A DNA stretch of 64,000 bases. Origin: Arthrobacter sp. B0490 (lineage in GTDB: Bacteria; Actinomycetota; Actinomycetes; Actinomycetales; Micrococcaceae). This document shows, piece after piece, positions 25,565 to 33,457 of the stretch. The stretch spans positions 1-64,000 of the forward strand of contig NZ_PJIR01000007.1 of the NCBI RefSeq assembly GCF_002929355.1. Direction: 5' to 3'. The translations under genes and the position numbers were made by a program. Each line of letters begins with the position of its first letter. Within the stretch, counting starts at the first letter, position 1. Under the pieces are notes generated by a model, which was not told where the DNA came from, ran no database searches, and saw only the letters and a program-made list of their open reading frames with translations.

Positions 25565-27363
25565 GCCTCGTAGGGACCGGCCTCGCTGCTGACCGGCTGC
25601 AGCGCGTCGGCGGCCCGCACCAGGGCCAGATGCGAGAAGGCCTGCGGGAAGTTGCCCGCCATCCGGTTGTTCTCGGCGTCGTACTCCTCGGACAGGAGGC
25701 CGAGCTCGTTGGAGTAGCCCACCAGCTGGTCCATGAGCCGCTTAGCATCGTCCCGGCGGCCGCTGTGCGCGTACTGCTCGACGAGCCAGAAGGAGCAGGC
25801 GAGGAAGGGGTGCTCGCCGGGCTCGAGCCCGTCGTCGGAGTTGCCGGTACGGTAGCGCAGCAGCAGCCCCTGGGCGTTCACGAGGTCCCGTTCCATCTGC
25901 TGCACGGTGCCGAGCATCATGGGGTCGTCGTAGGAGAGGAAGCCCACCTGCGGGAGCTGCAGCAGGGAGGCATCCACCTCGGTCCCGCCGTAGACCTGCG
26001 TGAACGCGTTCAGCTCGCGGTTGAAGCCGCGAGCCAGGATCTCCTCGCGCAGCCGGTCCCGCAGCGACACCCAGTGCTTCATCGGTCCGGGCAGCCCGTG
26101 GTCGCGCACCGCACGGACGGCGCAGTCGAAGGCCGCCCACATCATGACGCGGGAGTGCGTGAAGTGCTGCGGGTTGCCCCGCATCTCCCAGATGCCGTGG
26201 TCGAGGTCGTCGAGGTGCTTCTCCGCGAAGCCGAGCAGCGCGCGCTGCAGGGGCCAGGAGAAATGGTCCTCGGTGACGCCCTGACCGCGCATCTTCTCCA
26301 GCGCCACCATGACCTCGCCGACCACGTCGGCCTGGTACTGGTCCACGGCACCGTTGCCGATGCGCACCGGCAGGGAATCCGCGTAGCCGGGGAGGTGGCC
26401 GAGCTCCCGCTCGGGCAGGTGCCGCTCGCCCGCGACCCCGTACATGATCTGCAGGTCCTCGGGATCACCGGCGACCGCCCGGAGCAGCCAGTGGCGCCAT
26501 CCCAGCGCCTCCTCGGCGAACCCGTGGGTCATCATGGCCTCGAGCGTCAGCGCAGCGTCCCGCAGCCAGCAGTACCGGTAGTCCCAGTTGCGGCCGCCGC
26601 CGAACTCCTCGGGCAGCGACGTCGTCGGGGCCGCCACGATGCCGTCCGTGTCCTCGTGGGTGAGGGCGCGCAGCACGAGCATCGAGCGCTGTACCGCGTC
26701 CGAGTACTCTCCGTCCCCGACGATGCTGGCACCCCAGGCACGCCAGTAGCTGATCGTGGCGTCGAGCGCGTCATCGACGTCGAGTCCCTGAGGAGTGTCG
26801 CGGTGCGACGGATACCAGAGCAGTTCCAGGTCGACGACGGCGCCTTCGGTCACCTCGAACGTGCCCTCGTGGCGGTGGTTGCTCGCTCGGAGCCGCGGTC
26901 CGCGCAGCGCCAGCGCGTCGGGTCCCGCGATGGCGAGGAGCACCGGGACCCCGTCGTCCGTCCCCTGGGTGACCCAGGGGAGGACGTCGCCGTAGCCGAA
27001 GCGGATCTCCAGTTCCTGGTGGAGGGTGACGGTTCCGCGCAGGCCCTGGATGCGCCGCACCACATTGGCCCGGCGGTCGGTGACCGGCATGAAGTCCGTG
27101 ACCAGCACCTCGCCGTCGGGGGTCCTCCAGTGGGTCTGGAGGACGAAGGTCGAGTCGATGTAGCTGCGGTCCACCACCTCGGCCTCGGGGTGCGGCGGGG
27201 CGACCAGCCAGCGGCCGTGGTCGGGCGTGCCGAGCATGGCGGCGAAGACCGAGTCGGAGTCGAACCGGGGGAAGCAGAGCCAGTCCACGCTGCCGCTCCT
27301 GGAAACCAGTGCACCCGTGTGGAGGTCTGACAGGAGCGCGTAATCCTCGATCGGCGATTGCAT
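25549..27363 (-). CDS. glycoside hydrolase family 15 protein (glucoamylase/trehalase-like)
   Basis: 604 aa. The N-terminal beta-sandwich domain begins SPIEDYALLSDLHTGALVSR with GSVDWLCFPRFDS. The (alpha/alpha)6 catalytic barrel contains GGGRNWDYRYCWLRDAALTL, a GH15 signature, and ends LSEEYDAENNRMAGNFPQAF, the second acid/base region. Actinobacterial homologues include trehalose-hydrolysing enzymes, so trehalase or maltooligosaccharide hydrolase activity is likely. No signal peptide, so cytoplasmic. ATG 27363 is chosen over the TTG at 27375. The GDPD gene lies 39 nt upstream on the same strand. Confidence 0.92.
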   Translation of the reverse strand: MQSPIEDYALLSDLHTGALVSRSGSVDWLCFPRFDSDSVFAAMLGTPDHGRWLVAPPHPEAEVVDRSYIDSTFVLQTHWRTPDGEVLVTDFMPVTDRRANVVRRIQGLRGTVTLHQELEIRFGYGDVLPWVTQGTDDGVPVLLAIAGPDALALRGPRLRASNHRHEGTFEVTEGAVVDLELLWYPSHRDTPQGLDVDDALDATISYWRAWGASIVGDGEYSDAVQRSMLVLRALTHEDTDGIVAAPTTSLPEEFGGGRNWDYRYCWLRDAALTLEAMMTHGFAEEALGWRHWLLRAVAGDPEDLQIMYGVAGERHLPERELGHLPGYADSLPVRIGNGAVDQYQADVVGEVMVALEKMRGQGVTEDHFSWPLQRALLGFAEKHLDDLDHGIWEMRGNPQHFTHSRVMMWAAFDCAVRAVRDHGLPGPMKHWVSLRDRLREEILARGFNRELNAFTQVYGGTEVDASLLQLPQVGFLSYDDPMMLGTVQQMERDLVNAQGLLLRYRTGNSDDGLEPGEHPFLACSFWLVEQYAHSGRRDDAKRLMDQLVGYSNELGLLSEEYDAENNRMAGNFPQAFSHLALVRAADALQPVSSEAGPYEAMARE

Positions 27364-27402
27364 CTTCTTACTCAACCACAGCGGCCCCGCAAGGTCGTAC
27401 GG

Positions 27403-28269
27403 CTACTGCCCGTTGCCCTTCAGCGCGAGCCTGATCCGCGCCGGATAGTCCGACGTCATCTCCTGCACCCCGAGCCCGGCGAGGAAGCGGGCGTCCTCCG
27501 CGGTGTTCACCGTCCAGGCACGCACGCGCACCCCTGCCTGGATCCATTGGCGCACCCGATCGGGGTGGTCGCGCACGTACTCGACGCCGGGACCTGCGAT
27601 GCCGACCTCCTGGGCGTCGATCAGCTCCTCGCCCTCCTTCAGCGCCCTCTGCAGGACCGCGATCAGGGCGCCCTCCGCGATCGAACCGAAGCGCAGTGCG
27701 TCGCGGACCTCCTGGGGCTCGACGTCCGCGACCAGCTGGCACAGCATATGGTGCGGGGCCGACTCGGCGAGCTGACGCATGGAGTCCGGGTTGAAGCTCA
27801 TGAAACTGATCTCGATGGTGTCCAGCATCGACGATTCCGGGTCCCACCCCTCATCCATGAGGAAGGCGATCAGGGCCTCCTCGAGACGCAGCCCGAACGG
27901 ACTCGGGTGCTTCAGCTCGATGGCGAGGCGGATCGGCCGGCCGGCAGCACGCAGGAGGACCAGCAGGTCGGTGAGGGTGAGGAACTGCCCGCCGGCGTCG
28001 CCGTAGGCGGAGGGGATGCCCACACCCTTCCAGGAGGACACGTCGAGCGTCCTCAGTTCGTCCACGGTGCGGTCGGCCACGTCCCCGGAGCCGCTCGTCG
28101 TGCGGTCCAGCGTGGTGTCGTGGATGCACACCAGGTGTCCGTCACGGCTCAGGTGCACGTCGCATTCCACGCCGTCGACGCCGTCCGCGAGGGCCTGCAG
28201 GTAGGCGGCGCGGGTGTGCTCGGCGTAGGTTCCGCTGCTACCGCGGTGGGCGAAGATCACAGGGGGCAC
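27403..28269 (-). CDS. glycerophosphodiester phosphodiesterase
   Basis: 288 aa with the GDPD TIM-barrel motifs: VIFAHRGSSGTYAEHTRAAY (catalytic His and Arg), GVDGVECDVHLSRDGHLVCI (metal-binding Glu/Asp) and HDTTLDRTT (second catalytic His). It hydrolyses glycerophosphodiesters to glycerol-3-phosphate and an alcohol. No signal peptide, so cytosolic, like UgpQ. GTG 28269 has GGAAAGGG upstream. Confidence 0.93.
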   Translation of the reverse strand: MPPVIFAHRGSSGTYAEHTRAAYLQALADGVDGVECDVHLSRDGHLVCIHDTTLDRTTSGSGDVADRTVDELRTLDVSSWKGVGIPSAYGDAGGQFLTLTDLLVLLRAAGRPIRLAIELKHPSPFGLRLEEALIAFLMDEGWDPESSMLDTIEISFMSFNPDSMRQLAESAPHHMLCQLVADVEPQEVRDALRFGSIAEGALIAVLQRALKEGEELIDAQEVGIAGPGVEYVRDHPDRVRQWIQAGVRVRAWTVNTAEDARFLAGLGVQEMTSDYPARIRLALKGNGQ

Positions 28270-28374
28270 GGAGCAGCCCTTTCCGTCGTCGGTGGTGTGC
28301 GTATCACGGTACGTGACCCCGCCGGCGGCGCACCATCGGCCCGCCGTCCTCCTCGTCCGGGAGGACGGCCTCGA

Positions 28375-28380
28375 TAGACT
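28375..28380 (+). promoter_or_regulatory. -10-like hexamer TAGACT for DUF445 gene
   Basis: TAGACT ends 7 nt before GTG 28388, the leaderless spacing also seen at the LtrA gene. Confidence 0.45.
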
Positions 28381-28387
28381 CGGAAGG

Positions 28388-29647
28388 GTGAACGCTCAGA
28401 TGACCGGTACCGACACCGAGCGGGCCGAGGCCCTCCGCCGCATGAAGCTGCTGGCGACAGCACTGCTCGGGGTGATGGCCGCCATCTTCCTCGTGGCCTT
28501 CGCACTGCAGGACACCTACCCGTGGCTCGAATACGTGCGGGCGGCCGCCGAGGGTGGCATGGTGGGCGCCCTGGCCGACTGGTTCGCCGTCACGGCCCTC
28601 TTCAAGCACCCGATGGGCATCAAGATCCCGCACACCGCGATCATCCCCCGCAAGAAGGACCAGATCGGGGAATCACTCGGGCAGTTCGTGGAGGAGAACT
28701 TCCTGTCCGAGGACGTGGTGCGCGCCAAGCTGGACTCCGCGCGGATCGCCCAGAAGGCCGGTGCCTGGCTCGAGAAACCCGAGAGCGCGGACCGGGTGGC
28801 CATCGAGGGTGCCGCCCTGATCCGCGGCATGTTCACGGTCCTGAACGACGACGCCGTGCAGGGCGTGATCGAGTCCATGGTCCGCAAGCACCTGCTGGAT
28901 CCGCCATGGGGCCCGCCGATCGGTGGCATCGCCGAGCGCATCTTCGCCGAAGGGCACCACCACCAGCTCGTGGACCTGCTCGTCGACCGGGCCGGTGACT
29001 GGGTCGACGCGAACTACGCGGTGGTCACGCGCGTCGTGGCGCAGCGCTCCCCCACCTGGGTGCCGCGCCTGGTCGACGGCGTCGTGGGCGACCGCGTGCA
29101 CGCCGAACTGTCCAAGTTCATCCGCGCCGTCCAGGACGACCCGCGGCACGACGTGCGCCTCGCCATCGACAAGTACCTGCGGGACCTCGCGCAGGACCTC
29201 CAGCACAAGCCCGAGACGATCGCGAAGGCCGAGGAGATCAAGGGGCAGCTGCTCGACGACCCGCGTGTGCGGGACCTCACCGCACGCACCTGGGCCACCA
29301 TCAAGAACGCCCTGCTCGAGGCCGTCAACGACCCCGAGAGCGAACTGACGTCCAAGTTCAAGGCTGCCGTGCGCGACTTCGGGTCCCGCCTGACGAGCGA
29401 CGCCGAACTGGCGGGGAAGGTCAACCGCTGGATCGCCGACGGCGCCTCCTACGCGGTGCGGACCTATCGCAGCGAGATCGCCGGCGTCATCTCCGAGACG
29501 GTGGGCCGCTGGGACGCCGAGGAGACGTCCCGCAAGATCGAACTGCAGGTCGGCAAGGACCTGCAGTTCATCCGCATCAACGGCACCGTGGTCGGGTCGC
29601 TGGCCGGGCTGCTGATCTTCGCGCTCGCGAACGCGATCTTCGGCTAG
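28388..29647 (+). CDS. DUF445 family membrane protein
   Basis: About 419 aa. An N-terminal helix (LLATALLGVMAAIFLVAFAL), then the conserved EGGMVGALADWFAVTALFKHP with GIKIPHTAIIPRKKD, a long charged helical region and a C-terminal membrane helix ending LLIFALANAIFG. This is the DUF445/YjiN layout: a large domain tethered at both ends. Function unknown. GTG 28388 fits a leaderless start; ATG 28400 with GGAAGGG 11 nt upstream is the alternative. The stop shares CTAG with the convergent gene. Confidence 0.9.
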   Translation: MNAQMTGTDTERAEALRRMKLLATALLGVMAAIFLVAFALQDTYPWLEYVRAAAEGGMVGALADWFAVTALFKHPMGIKIPHTAIIPRKKDQIGESLGQFVEENFLSEDVVRAKLDSARIAQKAGAWLEKPESADRVAIEGAALIRGMFTVLNDDAVQGVIESMVRKHLLDPPWGPPIGGIAERIFAEGHHHQLVDLLVDRAGDWVDANYAVVTRVVAQRSPTWVPRLVDGVVGDRVHAELSKFIRAVQDDPRHDVRLAIDKYLRDLAQDLQHKPETIAKAEEIKGQLLDDPRVRDLTARTWATIKNALLEAVNDPESELTSKFKAAVRDFGSRLTSDAELAGKVNRWIADGASYAVRTYRSEIAGVISETVGRWDAEETSRKIELQVGKDLQFIRINGTVVGSLAGLLIFALANAIFG

Positions 29648-30429
29648 GCCCGCTTCTGCCGCGCTCCGGGATCGGGGAGCTGCAGCACGTCGGCCAGGTC
29701 GCCGGGGATGGTCTGCGGCAGCGGGCCGAACGCCTCGCGGGTGGTCTTGATGACGCCCTTGCCCATGAGGTGGTTGCCCGTCCCGCCGATCACGGCACCC
29801 GCGCCGAAGGGCAGGGCCCGCCCGAGCATGAACCCGCCCTGCTTGGCGAGGAACTTCTTCAGGAAGCGCCGCTGGATGGACCCGGTGACGGTCTTCACGA
29901 GCGAGGGGGGCGCCGACTTGTTGACGAGCTGCCCCCAGTACTGGGGCGCACCCTGCCCGGCCGAGGCGCCGAGGATGGAGCGGATCAGCGCCGTGCCCTC
30001 CTCACCCATGAGGATGGCCATCACCATCGCCCGGGACCGCTCGGGGTCCTGCGTGTTGACGCCGTGCAGTTCGGCGACGGATTCGGCGTACAGGGCGGTG
30101 GCCTCGAGGAAACCGACCGTCGCGGCGGCCGAGAGCCCGAGGGACGCCAGGGTGCCGACGGCGGGCACTGCGGCGGTCGCGCCCACGGCGGCGCCGGCCA
30201 GCGTGGTCGCGCGCAGGTAGTCACGCTCGAGCAGACGTGCCAGCTCGGCGGGGGATGCGTCAGGGTAGCGACGGCGCAGCCGGTTCAGATTCGAGAGGAT
30301 CAGCGGCCGCTGCACATCCAGGGCCCGCTCGATGCCGCGGAGGATCGCGGGCTTGGGGTTGCCGTCCTTGTCGAACAGCGTCCCGTTGGCAGCCTTGACT
30401 GCCGGGTTCTCCTTGTTTCGGCCGAACAT
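29644..30429 (-). CDS. conserved hypothetical protein with Ala/Gly-rich hydrophobic segments
   Basis: 261 aa starting MFGRNKENPAVKAANGTLFD. A basic N-terminal region is followed by hydrophobic stretches: LAGAAVGATAAVPAVGTLAS and LGLSAAATVGFLEATALYAE in the middle, and GRALPFGAGAVIGGTGNHLM near the end. It recalls EcsC-like actinobacterial proteins, but I cannot assign a function. AAAGGA lies upstream of ATG 30429. The stop overlaps the DUF445 stop on the opposite strand. Confidence 0.7.
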   Translation of the reverse strand: MFGRNKENPAVKAANGTLFDKDGNPKPAILRGIERALDVQRPLILSNLNRLRRRYPDASPAELARLLERDYLRATTLAGAAVGATAAVPAVGTLASLGLSAAATVGFLEATALYAESVAELHGVNTQDPERSRAMVMAILMGEEGTALIRSILGASAGQGAPQYWGQLVNKSAPPSLVKTVTGSIQRRFLKKFLAKQGGFMLGRALPFGAGAVIGGTGNHLMGKGVIKTTREAFGPLPQTIPGDLADVLQLPDPGARQKRA

Positions 30430-30549
30430 CGTGGTCCTTTCCGCGGGTGGATCGACGTGCACCTGGAATCGAGTCTAGGTGGGGTGCGCCGTGTCGGGTC
30501 GGCGTTCTGCTGGTGGCGCAGAGCCGTATCTGCAGGGTCGGGGTAACAG

Positions 30550-30583
30550 CAAAGGGCGCCACCGCTGTCGGTGACGCCCTTGC
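30550..30583 (-). terminator. terminator of GlsB/YeaQ-like gene
   Basis: AAGGGCG and CGCCCTT enclose an inner CACCG/CGGTG stem. On the minus strand it lies 36 nt after the stop at 30619 and runs into TTTGCTGTT. Confidence 0.65.
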
Positions 30584-30618
30584 TCAGCTGTACCCCCTGG
30601 TGCAGCTGATGCCTGGAA

Positions 30619-30888
30619 CTAGACGCGCGAGCCGCGGCGCTTCGTGACGGCGCCGTAGATGGCGAGCACGATCAGCGCGCCGAGGACGGCGAACAGGATG
30701 GACTGCCATGAGAACGTGCTGCCCATGTTGATGCCGAGGAGGCTGCCGCCGATGAATCCGCCGAGGAACGCGCCGACAACGCCGAGCAGCATGGTGATGA
30801 TGATGCCTCCACCCTGCTTACCGGGCAGGATCAGCTTGGCGAGGGCGCCTGCGATGAGGCCGAGGATGAGGAAAGCGATGAAACTCAT
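30619..30888 (-). CDS. GlsB/YeaQ/YmgE family stress-associated membrane protein
   Basis: 89 aa, three transmembrane helices: FIAFLILGLIAGALAKLILP, then GGIIITMLLGVVGAFLGGFI and a third helix before the basic tail TKRRGSRV. This is the transglycosylase-associated/YeaQ pattern, proteins often induced by stress; no activity is known. AAGGAG is well placed before ATG 30888. Confidence 0.92.
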   Translation of the reverse strand: MSFIAFLILGLIAGALAKLILPGKQGGGIIITMLLGVVGAFLGGFIGGSLLGINMGSTFSWQSILFAVLGALIVLAIYGAVTKRRGSRV

Positions 30889-31235
30889 TAGATGCTCCTT
30901 TGAGTGATTTTCAGTGGCCTGCCCGAGGGCGGCTCACTGCCTGATAGTCCGATGCACCGTAGTGCAGCTTCGCCCAACTGTACTTCATCAGCATGCTTAG
31001 GGTGCAATCCTAGCACCCCGTTAATCCTGCTTATCAAGACCCGAGCGCGGATCTTTTCCGAACCGTTGCGCGGGCCCCGCCACCGAACGTCGGACGTCCA
31101 GATCCCTGCCGTGACGCGTAACACACCCTAGGCTGTGCTTCAGCGGCGCCGCATCGGGAGGAAGTGGCACAGGACCTTAACCGCTGGGGAATTCTCCCGA
31201 AACACTTGTCAGGACAACCCGAAGGAGTTCTTGTT
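30889..31235. other. 347-bp divergent intergenic region
   Basis: No convincing gene is seen. It must hold the promoters for the two flanking divergent genes. It contains AGCATGCTTA at 30990-30999 (shared with the DUF2382 upstream region) and a small hairpin GGGTGC/GCACCC at 31000-31018. The part near 30900-31050 is less GC-rich than its surroundings. Confidence 0.6.
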
Positions 31236-31493
31236 ATGCGAATCGGTTCATCGATTTTTCTTATTGCACTGGGTGCAATTCTTGCTTTCGCCATTCAGGC
31301 GGATGTCATCAGCATCGTCGACATCAACCTGGTGGGCTACATCCTCATGGCGGTCGGCGTGCTCGGCCTCGTCGCCTCCCTCCTCCTGGCGGCGCCCCGC
31401 CGGCAGAACAGGGTATCGGAGTCGCGGTCCCTCGTCGATCCCGCCACGGGGGAGACCATCACGCGTCGGGAGACGCGCGATACGGGCCTCTAG
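31236..31493 (+). CDS. DUF6458 family small membrane protein
   Basis: 85 aa with two transmembrane helices: MRIGSSIFLIALGAILAFAI followed by QADVISIVDINLVGYILMAV, then a polar tail SRSLVDPATGETITRRE. This matches the actinobacterial DUF6458 pattern. GAAGGAG precedes ATG 31236. A good terminator follows. Confidence 0.85.
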   Translation: MRIGSSIFLIALGAILAFAIQADVISIVDINLVGYILMAVGVLGLVASLLLAAPRRQNRVSESRSLVDPATGETITRRETRDTGL

Positions 31494-31508
31494 GACCGGA
31501 CTGCAGCA

Positions 31509-31541
31509 CCGAAGGGCTGGAGCATTGCTCCGGCCCTTCGG
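31509..31541 (+). terminator. terminator after DUF6458 gene
   Basis: A 15-bp stem (CCGAAGGGC... with one G-T pair, loop ATT) followed by GTTGTTTTT at 31550-31558. Confidence 0.85.
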
Positions 31542-31577
31542 CATCTGCGGTTGTTTTTGACCCGCCGCCCGATGTGC

Positions 31578-31607
31578 TTGACGTCACACCCGAAACGGGG
31601 ATAGAGT
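31578..31607 (+). promoter_or_regulatory. promoter of fructose operon
   Basis: TTGACG (31578-31583) and TAGAGT (31602-31607) are 18 nt apart. The AC-rich CAAACAAACAC just downstream may be the operator of the DeoR-type repressor encoded next. Confidence 0.6.
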
Positions 31608-31670
31608 CACTCAAACAAACACAAAGCCACATCCTGCCGGTGTAGACGGGCAGCAGACAACGGAGTCGCC

Positions 31671-32438
31671 ATGTTCGCGGAAGAGCGCTATCGACAGATC
31701 AGCAGCCTCGTCTCCGCCGACGGGCGTGTCACGGTGGCCGGCCTCTCCTCACGTTTCGGCATCACCAAGGAGACGGTCCGCCGTGACCTCGCGCTCCTCG
31801 AGAACGACGGCGTCCTGCGCCGTGTACACGGGGGCGCCATCGCCGGTAGCGGCGCGACCACCCACGAGCCGAGCCTCCTGAGCCGCTCCACCCAGCACTC
31901 GCCCGAGAAGAAGCGCATCGCCGAGGCCGCACTCTCCCTCACCCCCGAGACCGGAGCCGTGGTGCTCGATGCCGGCAGCACCACGGGCGGCCTGGCCGAG
32001 CTGCTGGTCGACGAGGCGCGGCCGGGGCTCTCGGTCGTGACCCACTCCGTTCCCATCGCGGCACTCGTCTCCGGCGCCGGCCTCAGCGTCGAACTCGTCG
32101 GCGGCCGCGTGCGCGCACTGACGAGCGCGGCCGTGGGCAGCAGCACCGTGGCGCACTTCGCCCGCCTGCGCGCCGATATCGCCTTCATCGGTGCCAACGG
32201 GATCAGCCCGGGCTTCGGCCTCAGCACTCCCGACGTCGACGAGGCGGCCGTGAAGACCGCCATCGTCCGCTCCGCCCGGCGCGTAGTGCTCCTGGCGGAC
32301 TCGTCGAAGTTCGACGAGGAGACCCTGATCAGCTTCGCCACCCTGGAGGATATCGATGCACTCATCACCGACCGCGCACCGCGCAGCGGCCTCGCGGCAG
32401 CCCTCGCCGACGCCGATGTGGAGGTGATCGTGGCATGA
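31671..32438 (+). CDS. DeoR/GlpR-family regulator of fructose operon
   Basis: 255 aa. N-terminal DeoR helix-turn-helix (RYRQISSLVSADGRVTVAGL, FGITKETVRRDLALLENDGV, RRVHGGAI) and a C-terminal sugar-phosphate sensor with VLDAGSTTGGLAELL and FIGANGISPGFGLSTPDVDE. It probably senses fructose-1-phosphate or a related ester and represses its own operon. GGAGTC lies before ATG 31671. Its stop overlaps the kinase ATG by 4 nt. Confidence 0.92.
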   Translation: MFAEERYRQISSLVSADGRVTVAGLSSRFGITKETVRRDLALLENDGVLRRVHGGAIAGSGATTHEPSLLSRSTQHSPEKKRIAEAALSLTPETGAVVLDAGSTTGGLAELLVDEARPGLSVVTHSVPIAALVSGAGLSVELVGGRVRALTSAAVGSSTVAHFARLRADIAFIGANGISPGFGLSTPDVDEAAVKTAIVRSARRVVLLADSSKFDEETLISFATLEDIDALITDRAPRSGLAAALADADVEVIVA

Positions 32439-33457
32439 TCCTGACCCTCACCGCGAACCCCAGCATCGACCGCACCGTCGACCTCAGCGCGCCGCTCCTG
32501 CGCGGCGCCGTCCAGCGCGCCACGCACGTGGTGCAGGAAGCGGGAGGCAAGGGCGTGAACGTCAGCCGGGCCCTGGCCATGTCCGGCACCCGCACGCTCG
32601 CCGTCCTCCCGGGCGACGACGACGATCCCGTGCTCACCGGCCTGCGCTCGGTGTCCGTCCCGTTCCGGAACCTGCCGATCGGCGCGTCCCTCCGCATCAA
32701 CACGGCCATCACCGAGCCCGACGGCACGACGACGAAGATCAACGAGCCCGGACCGGAGCTCTCGCCCGAGCGCCTGGAGGACCTCCTCGCCGTCGTCGTC
32801 GCCGAGAGCGACGGCGCGGACTGGCTGGTCCTCGCCGGGTCCCTGCCGCCGGGTGTCCCCCCGACCTTCTACACGCGGGTCACGGCGGCCGTCCGGGAGA
32901 CCTACGGGTCCTCCGCCCCGCGCGTGGCGATCGACTCCTCCGGCGAGCCCCTCCTCGAGGCCGCCGGGGGCGTCCCGGCACCCGATCTGCTCAAACCCAA
33001 TGCGGAGGAACTCAGTGAACTCACCGGGATCGGGTCCGGTGACGAGCTGGAGCAGGACTTCGAACTGGCCGCCAAGGCCTGCGCGGTGCTCATCACCGCG
33101 GGGGTCGGTGCTGTCCTGGCGACCCTTGGCTCCAAGGGCGCCCTGCTCGTGACGAACGCGGGAGCCTGGCACGCCGTGCACCCGCCCGTCACGGCGCGTT
33201 CCACGGTCGGCGCAGGAGACTCCGCGCTGGCCGGTTACCTGCTGGCGCACAGTGCAGGCGAACTCCCCGAGAACTGCCTGCGCCAGGCCGTCGCCCACGG
33301 ATCGGCGGCCGCCGCCCTACCGGGCTCCACCGTTCCATCCCTCGACCAGACGACGCCCGCCGTCGTCGTGGTCACACCCCTCATGGTCACGCTGCCCGTG
33401 ATCGAACCAAGCGCTACCGGACCCCTCGCAGGGTCCCTCGCACAGGAGGAAATCTGA
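32435..33457 (+). CDS. fruK: 1-phosphofructokinase
   Basis: 340 aa, PfkB/ribokinase fold. It starts MILTLTANPSIDRTVDL, contains the substrate-binding EAGGKGVNVSRAL, LAGSLPPGVP and the ATP/catalytic motif STVGAGDSALAGYL with the catalytic Asp. It phosphorylates fructose-1-phosphate, the product of the PTS transporter encoded next, to fructose-1,6-bisphosphate. Starts are overlapped on both sides (ATGA with fruR-like gene; TGATG with the EII gene). Confidence 0.94.
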   Translation: MILTLTANPSIDRTVDLSAPLLRGAVQRATHVVQEAGGKGVNVSRALAMSGTRTLAVLPGDDDDPVLTGLRSVSVPFRNLPIGASLRINTAITEPDGTTTKINEPGPELSPERLEDLLAVVVAESDGADWLVLAGSLPPGVPPTFYTRVTAAVRETYGSSAPRVAIDSSGEPLLEAAGGVPAPDLLKPNAEELSELTGIGSGDELEQDFELAAKACAVLITAGVGAVLATLGSKGALLVTNAGAWHAVHPPVTARSTVGAGDSALAGYLLAHSAGELPENCLRQAVAHGSAAAALPGSTVPSLDQTTPAVVVVTPLMVTLPVIEPSATGPLAGSLAQEEI

